Notes under the pieces: generated by a model
What the model was told of the DNA's origin: nothing
Seen by the model: the letters and a program-made list of their open reading frames with translations, nothing else
The model's database searches: none
Assembly (NCBI GenBank): GCA_039198585.1
Contig: JBCCTJ010000009.1
Span: 1 to 35,103, forward strand
DNA: 35,103 nt
From: JBCCTJ01 sp039198585
GTDB lineage: Bacteria > Bacteroidota > Bacteroidia > Cytophagales > Amoebophilaceae
Reading direction: 5' to 3'
Program-made: the position numbers and the translations under genes
Shown here: positions 1-8,189 of the stretch, one piece after another
How the letters are laid out: the number at the start of each line of letters is the position of its first letter
How positions within the stretch are numbered: the first letter of the stretch is position 1

Positions 1-48
1 GATTTTTGTGTGCGGCTTATCATGGGAGGCTAGGGTTTATAAATAGGT

Positions 49-193
49 ATGTATACATTATTTGGAAACGTCAGCATACGTTTGGCACTGCTTGTTACCC
101 GTATCTTGTATCGTTTAGCAGCACTAATATATGCTTTTTTTAGCAATCATTGCTTGCGCTGTACCTTTTATTGGCATTGCCATAGCAACCTAG
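49..193 (+). pseudogene. Small hydrophobic protein, frameshifted at a T7 tract
   Basis: The ATG at 49 opens a frame that begins MYTLFGNVSIRLALLV and is strongly hydrophobic up to residue 30. At the T7 tract 135-141 the hydrophobic character moves into the next frame, which reads LAIIACAVPFIGIAIAT and ends at TAG 191-193. If the tract were T6, the two parts would join into one membrane peptide of about 47 residues. I do not recognise the family. The stretch 194-463 has open frames on both strands but no convincing gene. This could be a fragment of a larger membrane protein, a slipped gene or a sequencing error in the homopolymer. Confidence 0.35.
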
Positions 194-463
194 CTCATAG
201 GGCTATTCGTAAACCCAAAAAAATAGTCTGTTCGAGGCGCAACGCAGTGCACAGCAACACCCAAGCTGGGAGCAGGTAGGCTGGTCATCAAACCATGGAA
301 AAAAACCTTCACGCCTGCTATGGCTGACCCAATACCATTGATCAAGGCTTGGCTAGTCGCATTGGCATGAATTACTAGGCAGTTAGTTTTGCTATTGTAG
401 TGCTTAGTTGTTAGCTTTGTAGCCAACAATAACGCTAAACAACAACGCTCACAATTCTATACT

Positions 464-2900
464 ATGTTACAAACCAACGACCCTGTTTTTTTACGCCCTG
501 CTCTGCCTGCTCTCGGGTACACTCAAGGCTACGATGCAGCCAAGGTATCCAAACATCCCCACCAAGCAACAAGCCCTCGCATGTGGGTTGCATGATTTAG
601 CCAACGTATGGGGGCTCAAGTATCCTCAAACAAAAGAGATAGTATACAAATACGCTCAAGAAACTTTTGATTTCACCCTAGATACTAACAACCAAGAGAC
701 CATAACAATACTTGAAGGTATAGTAGATGAACTACAGAATGATATAGGTGATTGTGAATTCTATCTGAACTATATGAGACCTTTGTATCTGAAGAATCTA
801 CACCCTGAGGCTCCGAAGCGTCTAAAACTTGAAGCCCTAGCAAAGAAAAAATTTGAAGCATCCTCTAAGAAGGCAATCAGCATCATAGAAAACGCTGTGA
901 AAAAAATCCAAAAGGACTCCCATGAGGGATCCCAAAGTAAACGATCCTCGGCGCCAAGCAATTCAAGATCTATTCACTACATTAGCGTCTCACTGCAAGA
1001 AAATTGAAGTTGGCGCAGAACATCCTCTGAATAATTGTTTTCGAAAAGTAGTTGATCCTTCTGAACTAGATCCTTTGAATGATTATATTCGAACAATCAT
1101 TAATCTTTATGGCTTAGGTTATTTGAATCCATGATTAAAAGACGTGCCATTGACTTCATGGAAGGACTATATGCCCATACTAGTCACCTTAGATTATGTA
1201 AAGATAGTAAAGAAGCTAGACGAACACCTGAAGAAAAATCGTATAGGGCATTTTATCACCTATTGTATCAAGCAAAATGGGGATAGCTTGCAGTCAAATT
1301 CAATATGCGTAGAGTCATCGGGTTCTGGTTCCCTAGCAGCAGGAACTCAGTTGGTGCTCACAGAGCTTGGTAAGAAAATGTTGTGGCAACAATTCAGGCA
1401 CTTTGTTAAGGAGTGCTATAGCAAAATGAAGACAATAATGACCTGCACCCCTCATAAGGTGAGTCTCACTAAGCAAGAAGTAGGGCTGGTTCTGTTTGGA
1501 CTACTTCGAAAAGCAACATGCAATCTGACCTATTCACAGTACGATGTATTGAATATGATCATCTCGTATTACCTGGGTGACCGACTTGCTTTAGCCGAAT
1601 TAGCTTCTGTTTCTTTGGACCATATTTTTTATTCACCTAGTATGTTGTGTGGGATGTCATCTGGGCTGTTGATTGCTGAAAGATTTAAAAATCACAAAAA
1701 ATATCGGCTATACGATCTAAGGGCTAATCGTTTCAAACTACTTCCTTCGAATTTATATAAAATCTTTACAAACGAAGGTATTTCAGGTGATACAAAGGTT
1801 AGCTTCCACACCATGATACCTTGTAAGAAAGACCAATACCAAATGCTCGTTTTTAATAAAGAAAAAAAATTATTTAACAATAAAAGATATGAATATGATC
1901 CAACGCATTATAGTAGCGTGCTATGTTTCTATGATGCTAAAAAAGATCGTTTTATTTGCGGAAAAGAACAGGAAGGCGCCTTCCTGTATGGCGCTTTTAT
2001 TGATATTAACTGTTTTGCTGCATGGTTTGTCAAGCTTGATAAGAAAATTGATACAAGTCATGATTTGTTCCAAGCTACTTTTTGCATCTACGATATTCCA
2101 AACAATAGCCTGTTCCCAGGGTATAGTTATCCATTCCTATGCGATGAGAGCTATAGTCATAACCAACACATTAATGATCCTAGTTCAAAGTTGTACGCTT
2201 TGTTTACTATAGACCTAAGGCCACGTTGCTTACAGGTATACACGCCCACGCAATGCGTAACCTTTACGTACACGAGCAAGGCAAGCTAAATCAAGCTAAC
2301 AAGACAGTGAAGACGCTATATAATCGTATCTATTATAGTTCTTATACCGATTTGCTAGGAGTACCCGATCTGACAGGAACACAGGACGGTGGTTGCTTTC
2401 AAAGGCATGAAACTCGATTAGGAACACAGGGTCTGCTTCATTGTAATTATGCTGATAACAGACTTTATAGCTTCAGTATCATAAAAAAACAAAACAACAA
2501 GATTGTAGTAGACAAAACATTGGGTCATATCAGTGGTACGGATTATATGTTAATGGTTGACAATAACCAAGCAATGACATTACGCAACCAAGGCGACTGT
2601 ATGGTTCATCTTTTTCAGGCAAGGGGAGATGAACAAAAATTTCTCTTGACCGTGTTTGATATTGAAAGAGAGAGAGTAATTATTCGCGATCTAGCAGAAT
2701 TATTATCCCCGAAAATAGCTAAATTAATCGTTGATCCCTGCCAAACCAATTTCTACTTGACGTTTCAAGAAGATCAATACTTTTTGTTCATATATAAGCC
2801 TTGTGTACAAGGCAAAAATGGAGCCCGAGAAGTAAAATATTTACATTCTTTGCAACTAATTTGTGCTTTGGAAAGATTGGGCACGGGGGATCAGAAGTAG
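464..2900 (+). pseudogene. Exported protein of unknown function, broken by several frameshifts
   Basis: This appears to be one long gene split over frames. ATG 464 starts MLQTNDPV. After a T7 tract (486-492) the next frame reads FYALLCLLSGTLKAT, a good signal-peptide core, and runs on as a charged alpha-helical region to about position 920. The frame then shifts near 915 to a second segment with a stop at 1132-1134. Between 1131 and 1287 two frames are open and I cannot choose between them. A long frame follows to 2289 and shifts again to one open from 2226 to 2900. The later part alternates short beta-strand-like stretches with turns and has phrases such as YFLFIYKP that recall the propeller-like proteins nearby, but no motif proves it. 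The family is not recognised. The number of breaks argues for a dead gene. Homopolymer sequencing errors could explain some of them. Confidence 0.5.
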
Positions 2901-3242
2901 AAACGTTTTTGTTTAAAAACATTGCATGTGAGTTGTAGAGAAGGTTTTCCCTTCATGTTCATAAGCAAAAAAATAGGTACATCTTGCTTATCTGCAGTGT
3001 TTACCTCTTGTGCACCTATAAGGATTAGGCTGGATTTTTGGCTGCCAGATGGATGATGCGCAAGTACCACGAGGTGTGCATCTGAAAGATGGTATAGACT
3101 TTGCATTCTTTTCCTCATTCATGTTGTACCGCTTTGCTTTGTGCCCTGTATTGTGTCATCTTGTGTGCGCACCGTTGATGGTACGGACGTAGCCGAGAAG
3201 GACGATGCATAGTGTGATGAGGTAGTGTTTGCGTTTGAGCAT
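2891..3242 (-). pseudogene. Remnant of a short exported protein
   Basis: On the minus strand an ATG at 3242 starts MLKRKHYLITLCIVLLGYV, a clear basic n-region plus hydrophobic core, followed after about 26 codons by an in-frame TGA. A different frame, opened by an ATG at 3118, continues as 75 residues (including LSDAHLVVLAHH and VPIFLLMNMKG) to the stop at 2891. The two frames differ by one base, so the likely history is a signal-peptide gene that lost its frame just after the leader. The 3' end overlaps the tail of the plus-strand gene ending at 2900. No family is recognised. Confidence 0.35.
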
Positions 3243-3323
3243 GATAGTGATGTATGGGTTTAGCCTATGTTTGATTTGGGCGCCAAAGTTATGGTTTATA
3301 CATCATATGGCCATGAACTCTGG

Positions 3324-4176
3324 CTATATAGGCTTTGCGTTATTCCAATCCTCATAAGATAGGATGCTGCCTGAATCCTGGGCCATCAGAGCGGCAGTAT
3401 CTTCTTTGGCTCGGTATTTCTCAATCATTGCTATGATGCCTTCGCTCTTCCCGAAGGCTTCCGCATGGTCTAATACAGTTTTTTTGCTGTTGTCTTTGGG
3501 CCAGGGTATTGGCTCCTTTTGTAAACAATAGTGCTAAAATAGTGCTAAGAAGTATGTCGCCCTTCATATACTGTACAAGATACATAAGGGCAGTAAATCC
3601 AATAGCATCTTGATAGTTCATGTACATATAAAATGCATTGCGTGGTAGTAATTTTTTCCGAGAGTCTATAACGCGTACTACTTGGTTTGCGAAGGTTTGG
3701 GTATACGTGTTTTGTTTTTTGCATAGCAAAAGCAGTTGGGTGGCTTGTTTTTCGTGCTTTCTAATGTAGCGGCTCACGTAAAATAGCTTTATGAGATGAT
3801 ACAATGCTTGCGGTAGGTGCATGTTGTATTTTTTTGTTAGGTGGTTTACGTATCCGATTGCGAGCACATGGTGTTTATGTCTGTTTGTTTTTTCGTCTAC
3901 CTCGTAATCCATTGGATGTCGCAAATCTGTTAGGAGTTCTTTGTAATCTGGGTGCTCTTGGTGATCTTGACAATAGCGTATTTTTTTGACATTGATGTAG
4001 ACTTCCTTGCCTATTAGTGTTGAGGGTCGTTCAGGTTTATAGTTTATTGCGTACTTGATGACTAATTGCTTGATGTCTTGGACGTCGTTGTAGTTACATG
4101 GATCATTTATGTCATTGTAGGGATTGACACCTGGGTTGAGTGTGATACCTGTGGATGTATACAGGTTAGAATAGGT
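3324..4176 (-). pseudogene. Ankyrin-repeat protein, headless and frameshifted
   Basis: The minus-strand frame is open from just below 4176 and gives a charged N-terminal part (starting TYSNLYTSTGITLNPG), then an ankyrin-like stretch: GFTALMYLVQ, a helix, and LLFTKGANTLAQ. At an A7 tract (T7 on the plus strand, 3479-3485) the frame moves by one. Read as A6, it continues KTVLDHAEAFGKSEGIIAMI and ends at TAG 3324-3326. This is the usual ankyrin pattern of a TxLxxA helix pair. No start codon or signal peptide is left. The frame begins directly after the zinc-finger gene's TAA (4177-4179) and in the same phase, so the 5' end was probably lost by recombination or deletion at that point. Ankyrin proteins are common candidate host-interaction proteins in intracellular symbionts. 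Confidence 0.65.
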
Positions 4177-5223
4177 TTACTTGCTTTCCGCATGCGGGTG
4201 GAGCTTTTTTTGATGTTCTTTTAATTGATATTTGTACCTAAAACGGAGGGAACAGGCAGTACACTGGTGAGGTTTTTCGCCAGTGTGTGTGAGCTCGTGC
4301 GTTTTTAGATTGCTTTTTTGATTGAAACCTTTGTTACAGTACGAACACTTATAAGGCTTTTCGCCCGTGTGTGTGCGCTTGTGTTCGATTAAATGACTGC
4401 TTTGTTTGAAAGATTTGTTACAGTAATGGCACTTATAAGGTCTTTCGCCGGTGTGTATACGTTTGTGTGTTTTTAAATCACCCGCCCGCTTGAAACTTTG
4501 GTTACATAGAGTACACTGGTACGGTCTTTGGTTGCTGTGTATTTGGATGTGTTGAGTTAAAGTACTTTTTTGCTTGAAACTTTGGTTACATAGAGTACAC
4601 TGGTACGATCTTTTTTTTGTATGTACGTGTGTGTGTCTTTTTAGATTCCTTTGCGTATCTGTTTGATAGCTACAATATTGGCATTGAAAGGATTTCTTTT
4701 TCTTTGGATAATCTCGCTTCTTTTTAGAGTGAGGCTTGGCTGAATGGGCAAAAGGTTTTAGTGGATCAACTGAGTTGTTTTGTTCTTTAGAAATTGTTAG
4801 TTGAACCATAGCATTGCTGTGTTGCTGTTGGCTGGGTTCTTGATTATTGAAGGAATCATTGCTAATACAAGAAGAATTAATATCATGTACAGCTTCCACA
4901 TCATCTTCAGTATTTTCAATTTCCAATAAAAATATCCTAGGATAATAAAACTTTTTAATGGAATTTAACTCGCGGATGAGTTGGTTTTGTTCTATAAGTA
5001 GTAATTTCTGCTGATTTGTATAAAATACTACTAGGTTTTGTAGTCTGTTTATCTCTATCTCCTTTTGTATCATGTCACTATGTTCACTATGTGCGGCATA
5101 CAGGCTGGAGATACCCCATGAGGCGATTAATGAGAAGAGAACAGCAATGAAGTATTTTTTTTTGGATGATGGTGTGGGCATGTCTTTTAATGATAGGGAT
5201 TTGAGAGCTAGGGGGGGTGTCAT
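4177..5223 (-). CDS. Exported C2H2 zinc-finger protein, six fingers
   Basis: The protein has 348 residues. Residues 1-44 are a leader with a long n-region (MTPPLALKSLSLK, then PTPSSKKK), a hydrophobic core and LYAA before the likely cleavage site. Residues 50-95 look like a coiled coil. Next comes a segment shared with the neighbour at 5442-6575 (LEIEN, HDINSSCI, PSQQQ, AMVQ), then a basic patch KKKRDYPKKKK resembling a nuclear localisation signal. From residue 178 six C2H2 fingers follow (CX2C, central F/L, HX3-4H), with TGERPY or TGEKPY linkers between the later ones. Helix residues -1/2/3/6 read TRNR, QSTQ, RGDT, QSHE, QSNT and YYQE, so the fingers are not identical. Finger arrays with these linkers bind DNA in eukaryotes and are rare in bacteria. 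Export to the host and nuclear targeting are inferred. The leader and upstream DNA match those of the propeller pseudogene at 6857-8107. Confidence 0.85.
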   Translation of the reverse strand: MTPPLALKSLSLKDMPTPSSKKKYFIAVLFSLIASWGISSLYAAHSEHSDMIQKEIEINRLQNLVVFYTNQQKLLLIEQNQLIRELNSIKKFYYPRIFLLEIENTEDDVEAVHDINSSCISNDSFNNQEPSQQQHSNAMVQLTISKEQNNSVDPLKPFAHSAKPHSKKKRDYPKKKKSFQCQYCSYQTDTQRNLKRHTHVHTKKRSYQCTLCNQSFKQKSTLTQHIQIHSNQRPYQCTLCNQSFKRAGDLKTHKRIHTGERPYKCHYCNKSFKQSSHLIEHKRTHTGEKPYKCSYCNKGFNQKSNLKTHELTHTGEKPHQCTACSLRFRYKYQLKEHQKKLHPHAESK

Positions 5224-5285
5224 TTTTTGCTGCTACTATAGACTATTGATAGAGCAATAGTAAACTTTTACTACCTATATCCAAG
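5092..5285 (-). repeat. Leader/upstream cassette A, copy 1
   Basis: This DNA covers the upstream region and first ~44 codons of the zinc-finger gene ending at 4177. It is closely matched, by eye over nearly its whole length, by 7978-8172 upstream of and within a beta-propeller pseudogene. Shared blocks include GGATGATGGTGTGG, TTTTAATGATAGGG, the start-codon context and TATATCCAAG further upstream. The coding sequences beyond the leader are unrelated, so the promoter-plus-signal-peptide unit has been copied or swapped between genes. Confidence 0.8.
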
Positions 5286-5329
5286 TATATATTGCGCACA
5301 TGGGTAGATGGATCCCCTAAATGGTTGTC

Positions 5330-5441
5330 TTATTGATATTTGTACTTATAATGGCAACCACATATTGAACACTGTAAAGGTTGCTCGCCTGTGTCTATGC
5401 AGGTGTTGTTGTAAATGGCCCTTGTGTGTGAAAATTTTACG
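5330..5441 (-). pseudogene. Eroded seventh and eighth zinc fingers of the neighbouring gene
   Basis: Translation past the stop of the gene at 5442-6575 gives RKIFTHKGHLQQHLHRH, which is the rest of a seventh finger whose second zinc-binding Cys region has become the TAA stop. A two-base loss then shifts the frame, after which TGEQPLQCSICGC and HYKYKYQ follow before TAA 5330-5332. That last piece matches the final finger of the gene at 4177-5223 (HQCTACSLRFRYKYQ). The ancestral protein therefore had at least eight fingers. Whether the shortened product is functional is unknown. Confidence 0.7.
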
Positions 5442-6575
5442 TTATGTAAGGCAGTGGAAAGGTTTTTTGTCGATGTGTGTCCGAATGTGGCCGCTTAAAT
5501 GACCATTTTGTTTGAAAGATTTGTTACAGTACTGGCACTTATAAGGTTTTTCGCCGGTGTGTATGCGTTGGTGGTTTTTTAAACTAATCTTTTGTGAGAA
5601 ACTTTTGCTACATGTAAGGCACTGGTAAGGTTTTTCGCCGGTGTGTGTGCGAATGTGTCGTTCTAAATTGCTCTTTTGCGCGAAACCTTTACCGCATGTA
5701 GGGCACTGGTAAGGTTTTTCGCCGGTGTGTGTGCGCATGTGTATTTTTACAGAATCCTTTCGGGTGAAACCTTTGCCACATGCAGGACACTGGTAAGGTT
5801 TTTCGCCGGTGTGTATGCGTATGTGTATTTTTACAGAATCCTTTCGGGTGAAACCTTTGCCACATGTAGGACACTCGTAAGGTTTTTTGCCATTGTTTGT
5901 GTGGATGTGTACTATTAAATTACCTTTGTTGTTGAACGTTTTGGAACATTCATTAGAATGGTAACGTCTTGCTTTGCTATCTGTCACTTTGTGTCTCTTT
6001 AGCCTGCTTCTATCTTCTTTAGAGGATTTCTTTTTCTTTGGAGCAACTCGCTTTTTTTTAGAGTGAGGCTTGACTGGTTTGGGAGGCGATTTTAGTGGAT
6101 CAAGGGAGTTGCTTTGTTGTGTAAAAGTTGCAGGTGGTAATAATGGAATCATTAGGTCATCGGATTGCTTGAGTAACAAAGTTAGTGGTTGAACCATAGC
6201 ATCGCTTTGTTGCTGTTGGCTGGGATTTTGATTATTTGAGGAATCATTACGAATACAAGAAGAATTAATATCATGTATAGGTTTCACAGCATCTTCAGCA
6301 TTTTCAATTTCCAATACAAATACTGGAGGCCGATGACCGTTTTGCAAGTAATTTAAATGACTGATGAGTTTTTGTTGTTTTATGCTTAGTGATTGTCGCT
6401 CATTTTCAAGATTTTTTATTAGACCTTCTAGAATCTTTATCTTTTTTTCTATTTCCCCTTTAGACGTATATCTATTTCTTAGGCTATTAGTGCATGGCAC
6501 ATGTGCTGCATACAAGCTGGATATATAACATGGTAGTAGTACGAAGGGAATATAGTATAAATATTTTTTAAACAT
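5442..6575 (-). CDS. Exported C2H2 zinc-finger protein, five good fingers
   Basis: The protein has 377 residues. The leader starts MFKKYLYYIPFVLLPCY and ends with SSLYAAH. Residues 39-75 form a Lys/Glu/Leu-rich coiled coil. The orphan segment LEIENAED, HDINSSCI, NPSQQQ, DAMVQ is shared with the gene at 4177-5223, and a basic patch KKKRVAPKKKK precedes the fingers. Finger 1 (from about residue 203) is degenerate and lacks its first Cys. Fingers 2-6 are canonical with strict HTGEKPY linkers. Helix residues -1/2/3/6 are RDSI, RDSI, QSNR, QISN and QGHG. Fingers 2 and 3 are nearly identical in DNA as well as protein, which marks a recent 84-bp duplication. The product stops five residues into finger 7. 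Sequence-specific DNA binding is inferred from the family. A host-nuclear role is a hypothesis. Confidence 0.82.
   Translation of the reverse strand: MFKKYLYYIPFVLLPCYISSLYAAHVPCTNSLRNRYTSKGEIEKKIKILEGLIKNLENERQSLSIKQQKLISHLNYLQNGHRPPVFVLEIENAEDAVKPIHDINSSCIRNDSSNNQNPSQQQQSDAMVQPLTLLLKQSDDLMIPLLPPATFTQQSNSLDPLKSPPKPVKPHSKKKRVAPKKKKSSKEDRSRLKRHKVTDSKARRYHSNECSKTFNNKGNLIVHIHTNNGKKPYECPTCGKGFTRKDSVKIHIRIHTGEKPYQCPACGKGFTRKDSVKIHMRTHTGEKPYQCPTCGKGFAQKSNLERHIRTHTGEKPYQCLTCSKSFSQKISLKNHQRIHTGEKPYKCQYCNKSFKQNGHLSGHIRTHIDKKPFHCLT
5716..5883 (-). repeat. Two near-identical tandem 84-bp finger units
   Basis: Consecutive finger units of the gene at 5442-6575 share long runs, including TTTACAGAATCCTTTCGGG and GTGAAACCTTTGCCACATG on the plus strand, with only a few differences. 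Other fingers in the array differ much more. The unit length equals one finger plus linker (28 codons), so the array has grown by whole-finger duplication. Confidence 0.75.
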
Positions 6576-6720
6576 GATATGGTTGAGTAGGTGATATGTG
6601 ATGGATGGGTGTTACCGCACAATATCATTTTTTTCTTTTGGGAAACCAAATCTTATGCAAAACTGTTGAAAACTTTGTGGCTGCTGATTGTTTGTGGGGA
6701 GTAATAAGCTCATAGATTGA
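6495..6720 (-). repeat. Leader/upstream cassette B, copy 1
   Basis: The upstream region of the zinc-finger gene at 5442-6575 resembles 9408-9605. Shared blocks on the minus strand are CATATCACCTA followed by TCAAC, an AAAAGAAAAAAA run with a preceding CCC, TTTTGNATAA, and TTACTCCCCACAAA versus TTACTTCCCACAAA. The match continues into the leader (LLPCYISSLYA versus LLPSSIYSLYA). The non-coding blocks probably carry the promoter, but I cannot assign -33 and -7 elements with confidence. Confidence 0.65.
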
Positions 6721-6856
6721 GGTTGATGATATGTATAGGGTAATTTCTATAAGCATGATATGATCGTCTCACTGTTGTTTAGTGATTTTTTATGCATTAA
6801 TGATCGATAGAATAGCTCTAGACCTAGAGATGATCCATCTAGATGTGTGTATCTAT

Positions 6857-8107
6857 TTAGCTAAGTGCAAATCTAATGATATTCTCTTTAGCATAGATGA
6901 CGACCGTATTGTTGACCTTTTTGATATATGGATCGTTACCAATAGAAAAGCCGTTTCCGCCCAGTTTAGCGACAAACTGGAATGCTTTTTGGGGGTTAAT
7001 AGTATAGAGCTCTACCTTTCCTGGTTTGTATATGAGCAACTGCTTTTGACTAGATGGAAATGGCATCAAGATGGTTGTAATACAATCAGCTCTTAAGTTA
7101 TGTGGAAGGCTATATGATTCTTCAACAAAAGAATAGCCATTTTTTTGGGGGTGTATTTCTAGTAATTGTATACTGCCACCAGGTCCATAAGGAGATGGCA
7201 TTATGAACAAAGATAAACCTTGTGGTTCACTATAGATGTTCGTAAGCAGCGGTAGCGCTTTTTTTAAAGTGTATGTGGTTACAAAGGAAGATTTTTCAAG
7301 ATCATACAGACCATATTGAGTCGAACTTTTTTCTTTAAGGAACACGTTATAACAAATCAGTATGCGCTTGCTTGCAGGCATAGGTGCAACGTACATTATA
7401 ACACTATTGGTTATCTCATCACTTTGTATAGGGTCCTCTTTTCTTGTATCCCAATATGTCCATATTTCGCTGTCTAGTGTGGTGATAAAAGAATACGGGC
7501 CTAGGGGATAGATGTTATCGACGAAATGGTCTTTTGTAGGAAATGTGTCCAGGTTGAATTCCCGTATTATACGCTTTTCAAGAAGGTCGAACAAAACCAG
7601 CTCAGGTTTGGCAGTAGCAATAATTATCCTGTTGTCACCTATTTCCTGCATGGTGACAATGGTACCCTCAAAGGGAGATGGCTATTTTTTTGTGGGGATG
7701 CCATTATCATCATATGACTGAAAAACAAGGCGCTGTTTATCTAGTTCTACCCAGCAATAGTATTCTAAGAACGGGTATAGACAAATATGTTGGTTTCCAC
7801 CTAACTTTTTACTAGATAGATGCTTCATCTCGCGATATCGATATGGGGTTAGTCTATAATACTGGTGTATGATTTGCACGATAACTGTCGGCGTGTATTG
7901 ATCCGTTTCCTGTTTCACATATCCATGCACCAGTAGCTGGTCTTTGGCATTATGTGGGGTGATGGGCTCCTTGGCGGTAGCATACAGGCTAGGGATACCT
8001 CATAAGGTGATGAATGGCAAGAGAATAGCCATGAGGTATTTTTTGTTGGATGATGGTGTGGGGATGTGTTTTAATGATAGGGCTTTGGGGACTAGTGGGG
8101 TTGTCAT
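6857..8107 (-). pseudogene. Exported beta-propeller-like protein with two nonsense codons
   Basis: One minus-strand frame runs from ATG 8107 to the stop at 6857 and is interrupted only by TGA 8000-8002 (codon 36, inside the signal peptide) and TAG 7682-7684. The leader (MTTPLVPKALSLK, PTPSSNKKY, GIPSLYA) is homologous to that of the zinc-finger protein at 4177-5223, where the TGA codon is Trp. After the leader, LLVHGYVKQ and a following stretch match the exported protein at 9767-11221 (LLVEGYVKQ). The rest shows repeated strand-turn units such as NRIIIATAKPELVLFD and KQLLIYKPGKVELYTI, typical of a degenerate propeller. Since the frame is otherwise intact, the inactivation looks recent. A shorter product starting downstream would lack an export signal. 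Confidence 0.7.
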
Positions 8108-8172
8108 TTTTTACTGTTAAAATAGATTATTGATACATTAATAATAAACTATTGACTATGTATATCCAAGCA
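7978..8172 (-). repeat. Leader/upstream cassette A, copy 2
   Basis: This copy pairs with 5092-5285. It includes the start region and signal-peptide codons of the propeller pseudogene and about 65 bp upstream of its ATG. The distal end, TATATCCAAG, forms part of the perfect hairpin at 8159-8189, which copy 1 lacks. Confidence 0.8.
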
Positions 8173-8189
8173 TACTGCTTGGATATACA
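8159..8189. terminator. Perfect 14-bp stem, 3-nt loop hairpin
   Basis: TGTATATCCAAGCA (8159-8172) and TGCTTGGATATACA (8176-8189) are exact reverse complements around a TAC loop. TTTT follows on the plus strand at 8190-8193. It lies upstream of the minus-strand propeller pseudogene and upstream of the plus-strand Nudix gene, with no gene ending into it, so a terminator role is uncertain. It could be a regulatory hairpin or a small inserted element. Confidence 0.4.

Noticed and set aside
190..429. 79-codon minus-strand frame with a hydrophobic stretch
   Set aside because: It overlaps plus-strand frames of equal quality, has no recognisable motif and no upstream signal. The region could not be resolved.
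5676..5918. Open frames on both strands overlapping the finger array, with repeated peptides
   Set aside because: They are shadows of the 84-bp finger repeat in other frames. Their repeats follow exactly the finger period and they have no features of their own.
4177..6575. Zinc-finger genes as eukaryotic contamination in the assembly
   Set aside because: They have bacterial signal peptides, no introns, local upstream repeats shared with neighbouring bacterial-type genes, and decayed relatives nearby on the same contig.
8000..8002. TGA at a conserved leader Trp as a hint that UGA encodes Trp in this organism
   Set aside because: A TAG also breaks the same gene, intact genes here use TGG for Trp, and TGA stops in other broken frames behave as ordinary stops. 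A nonsense mutation is simpler.
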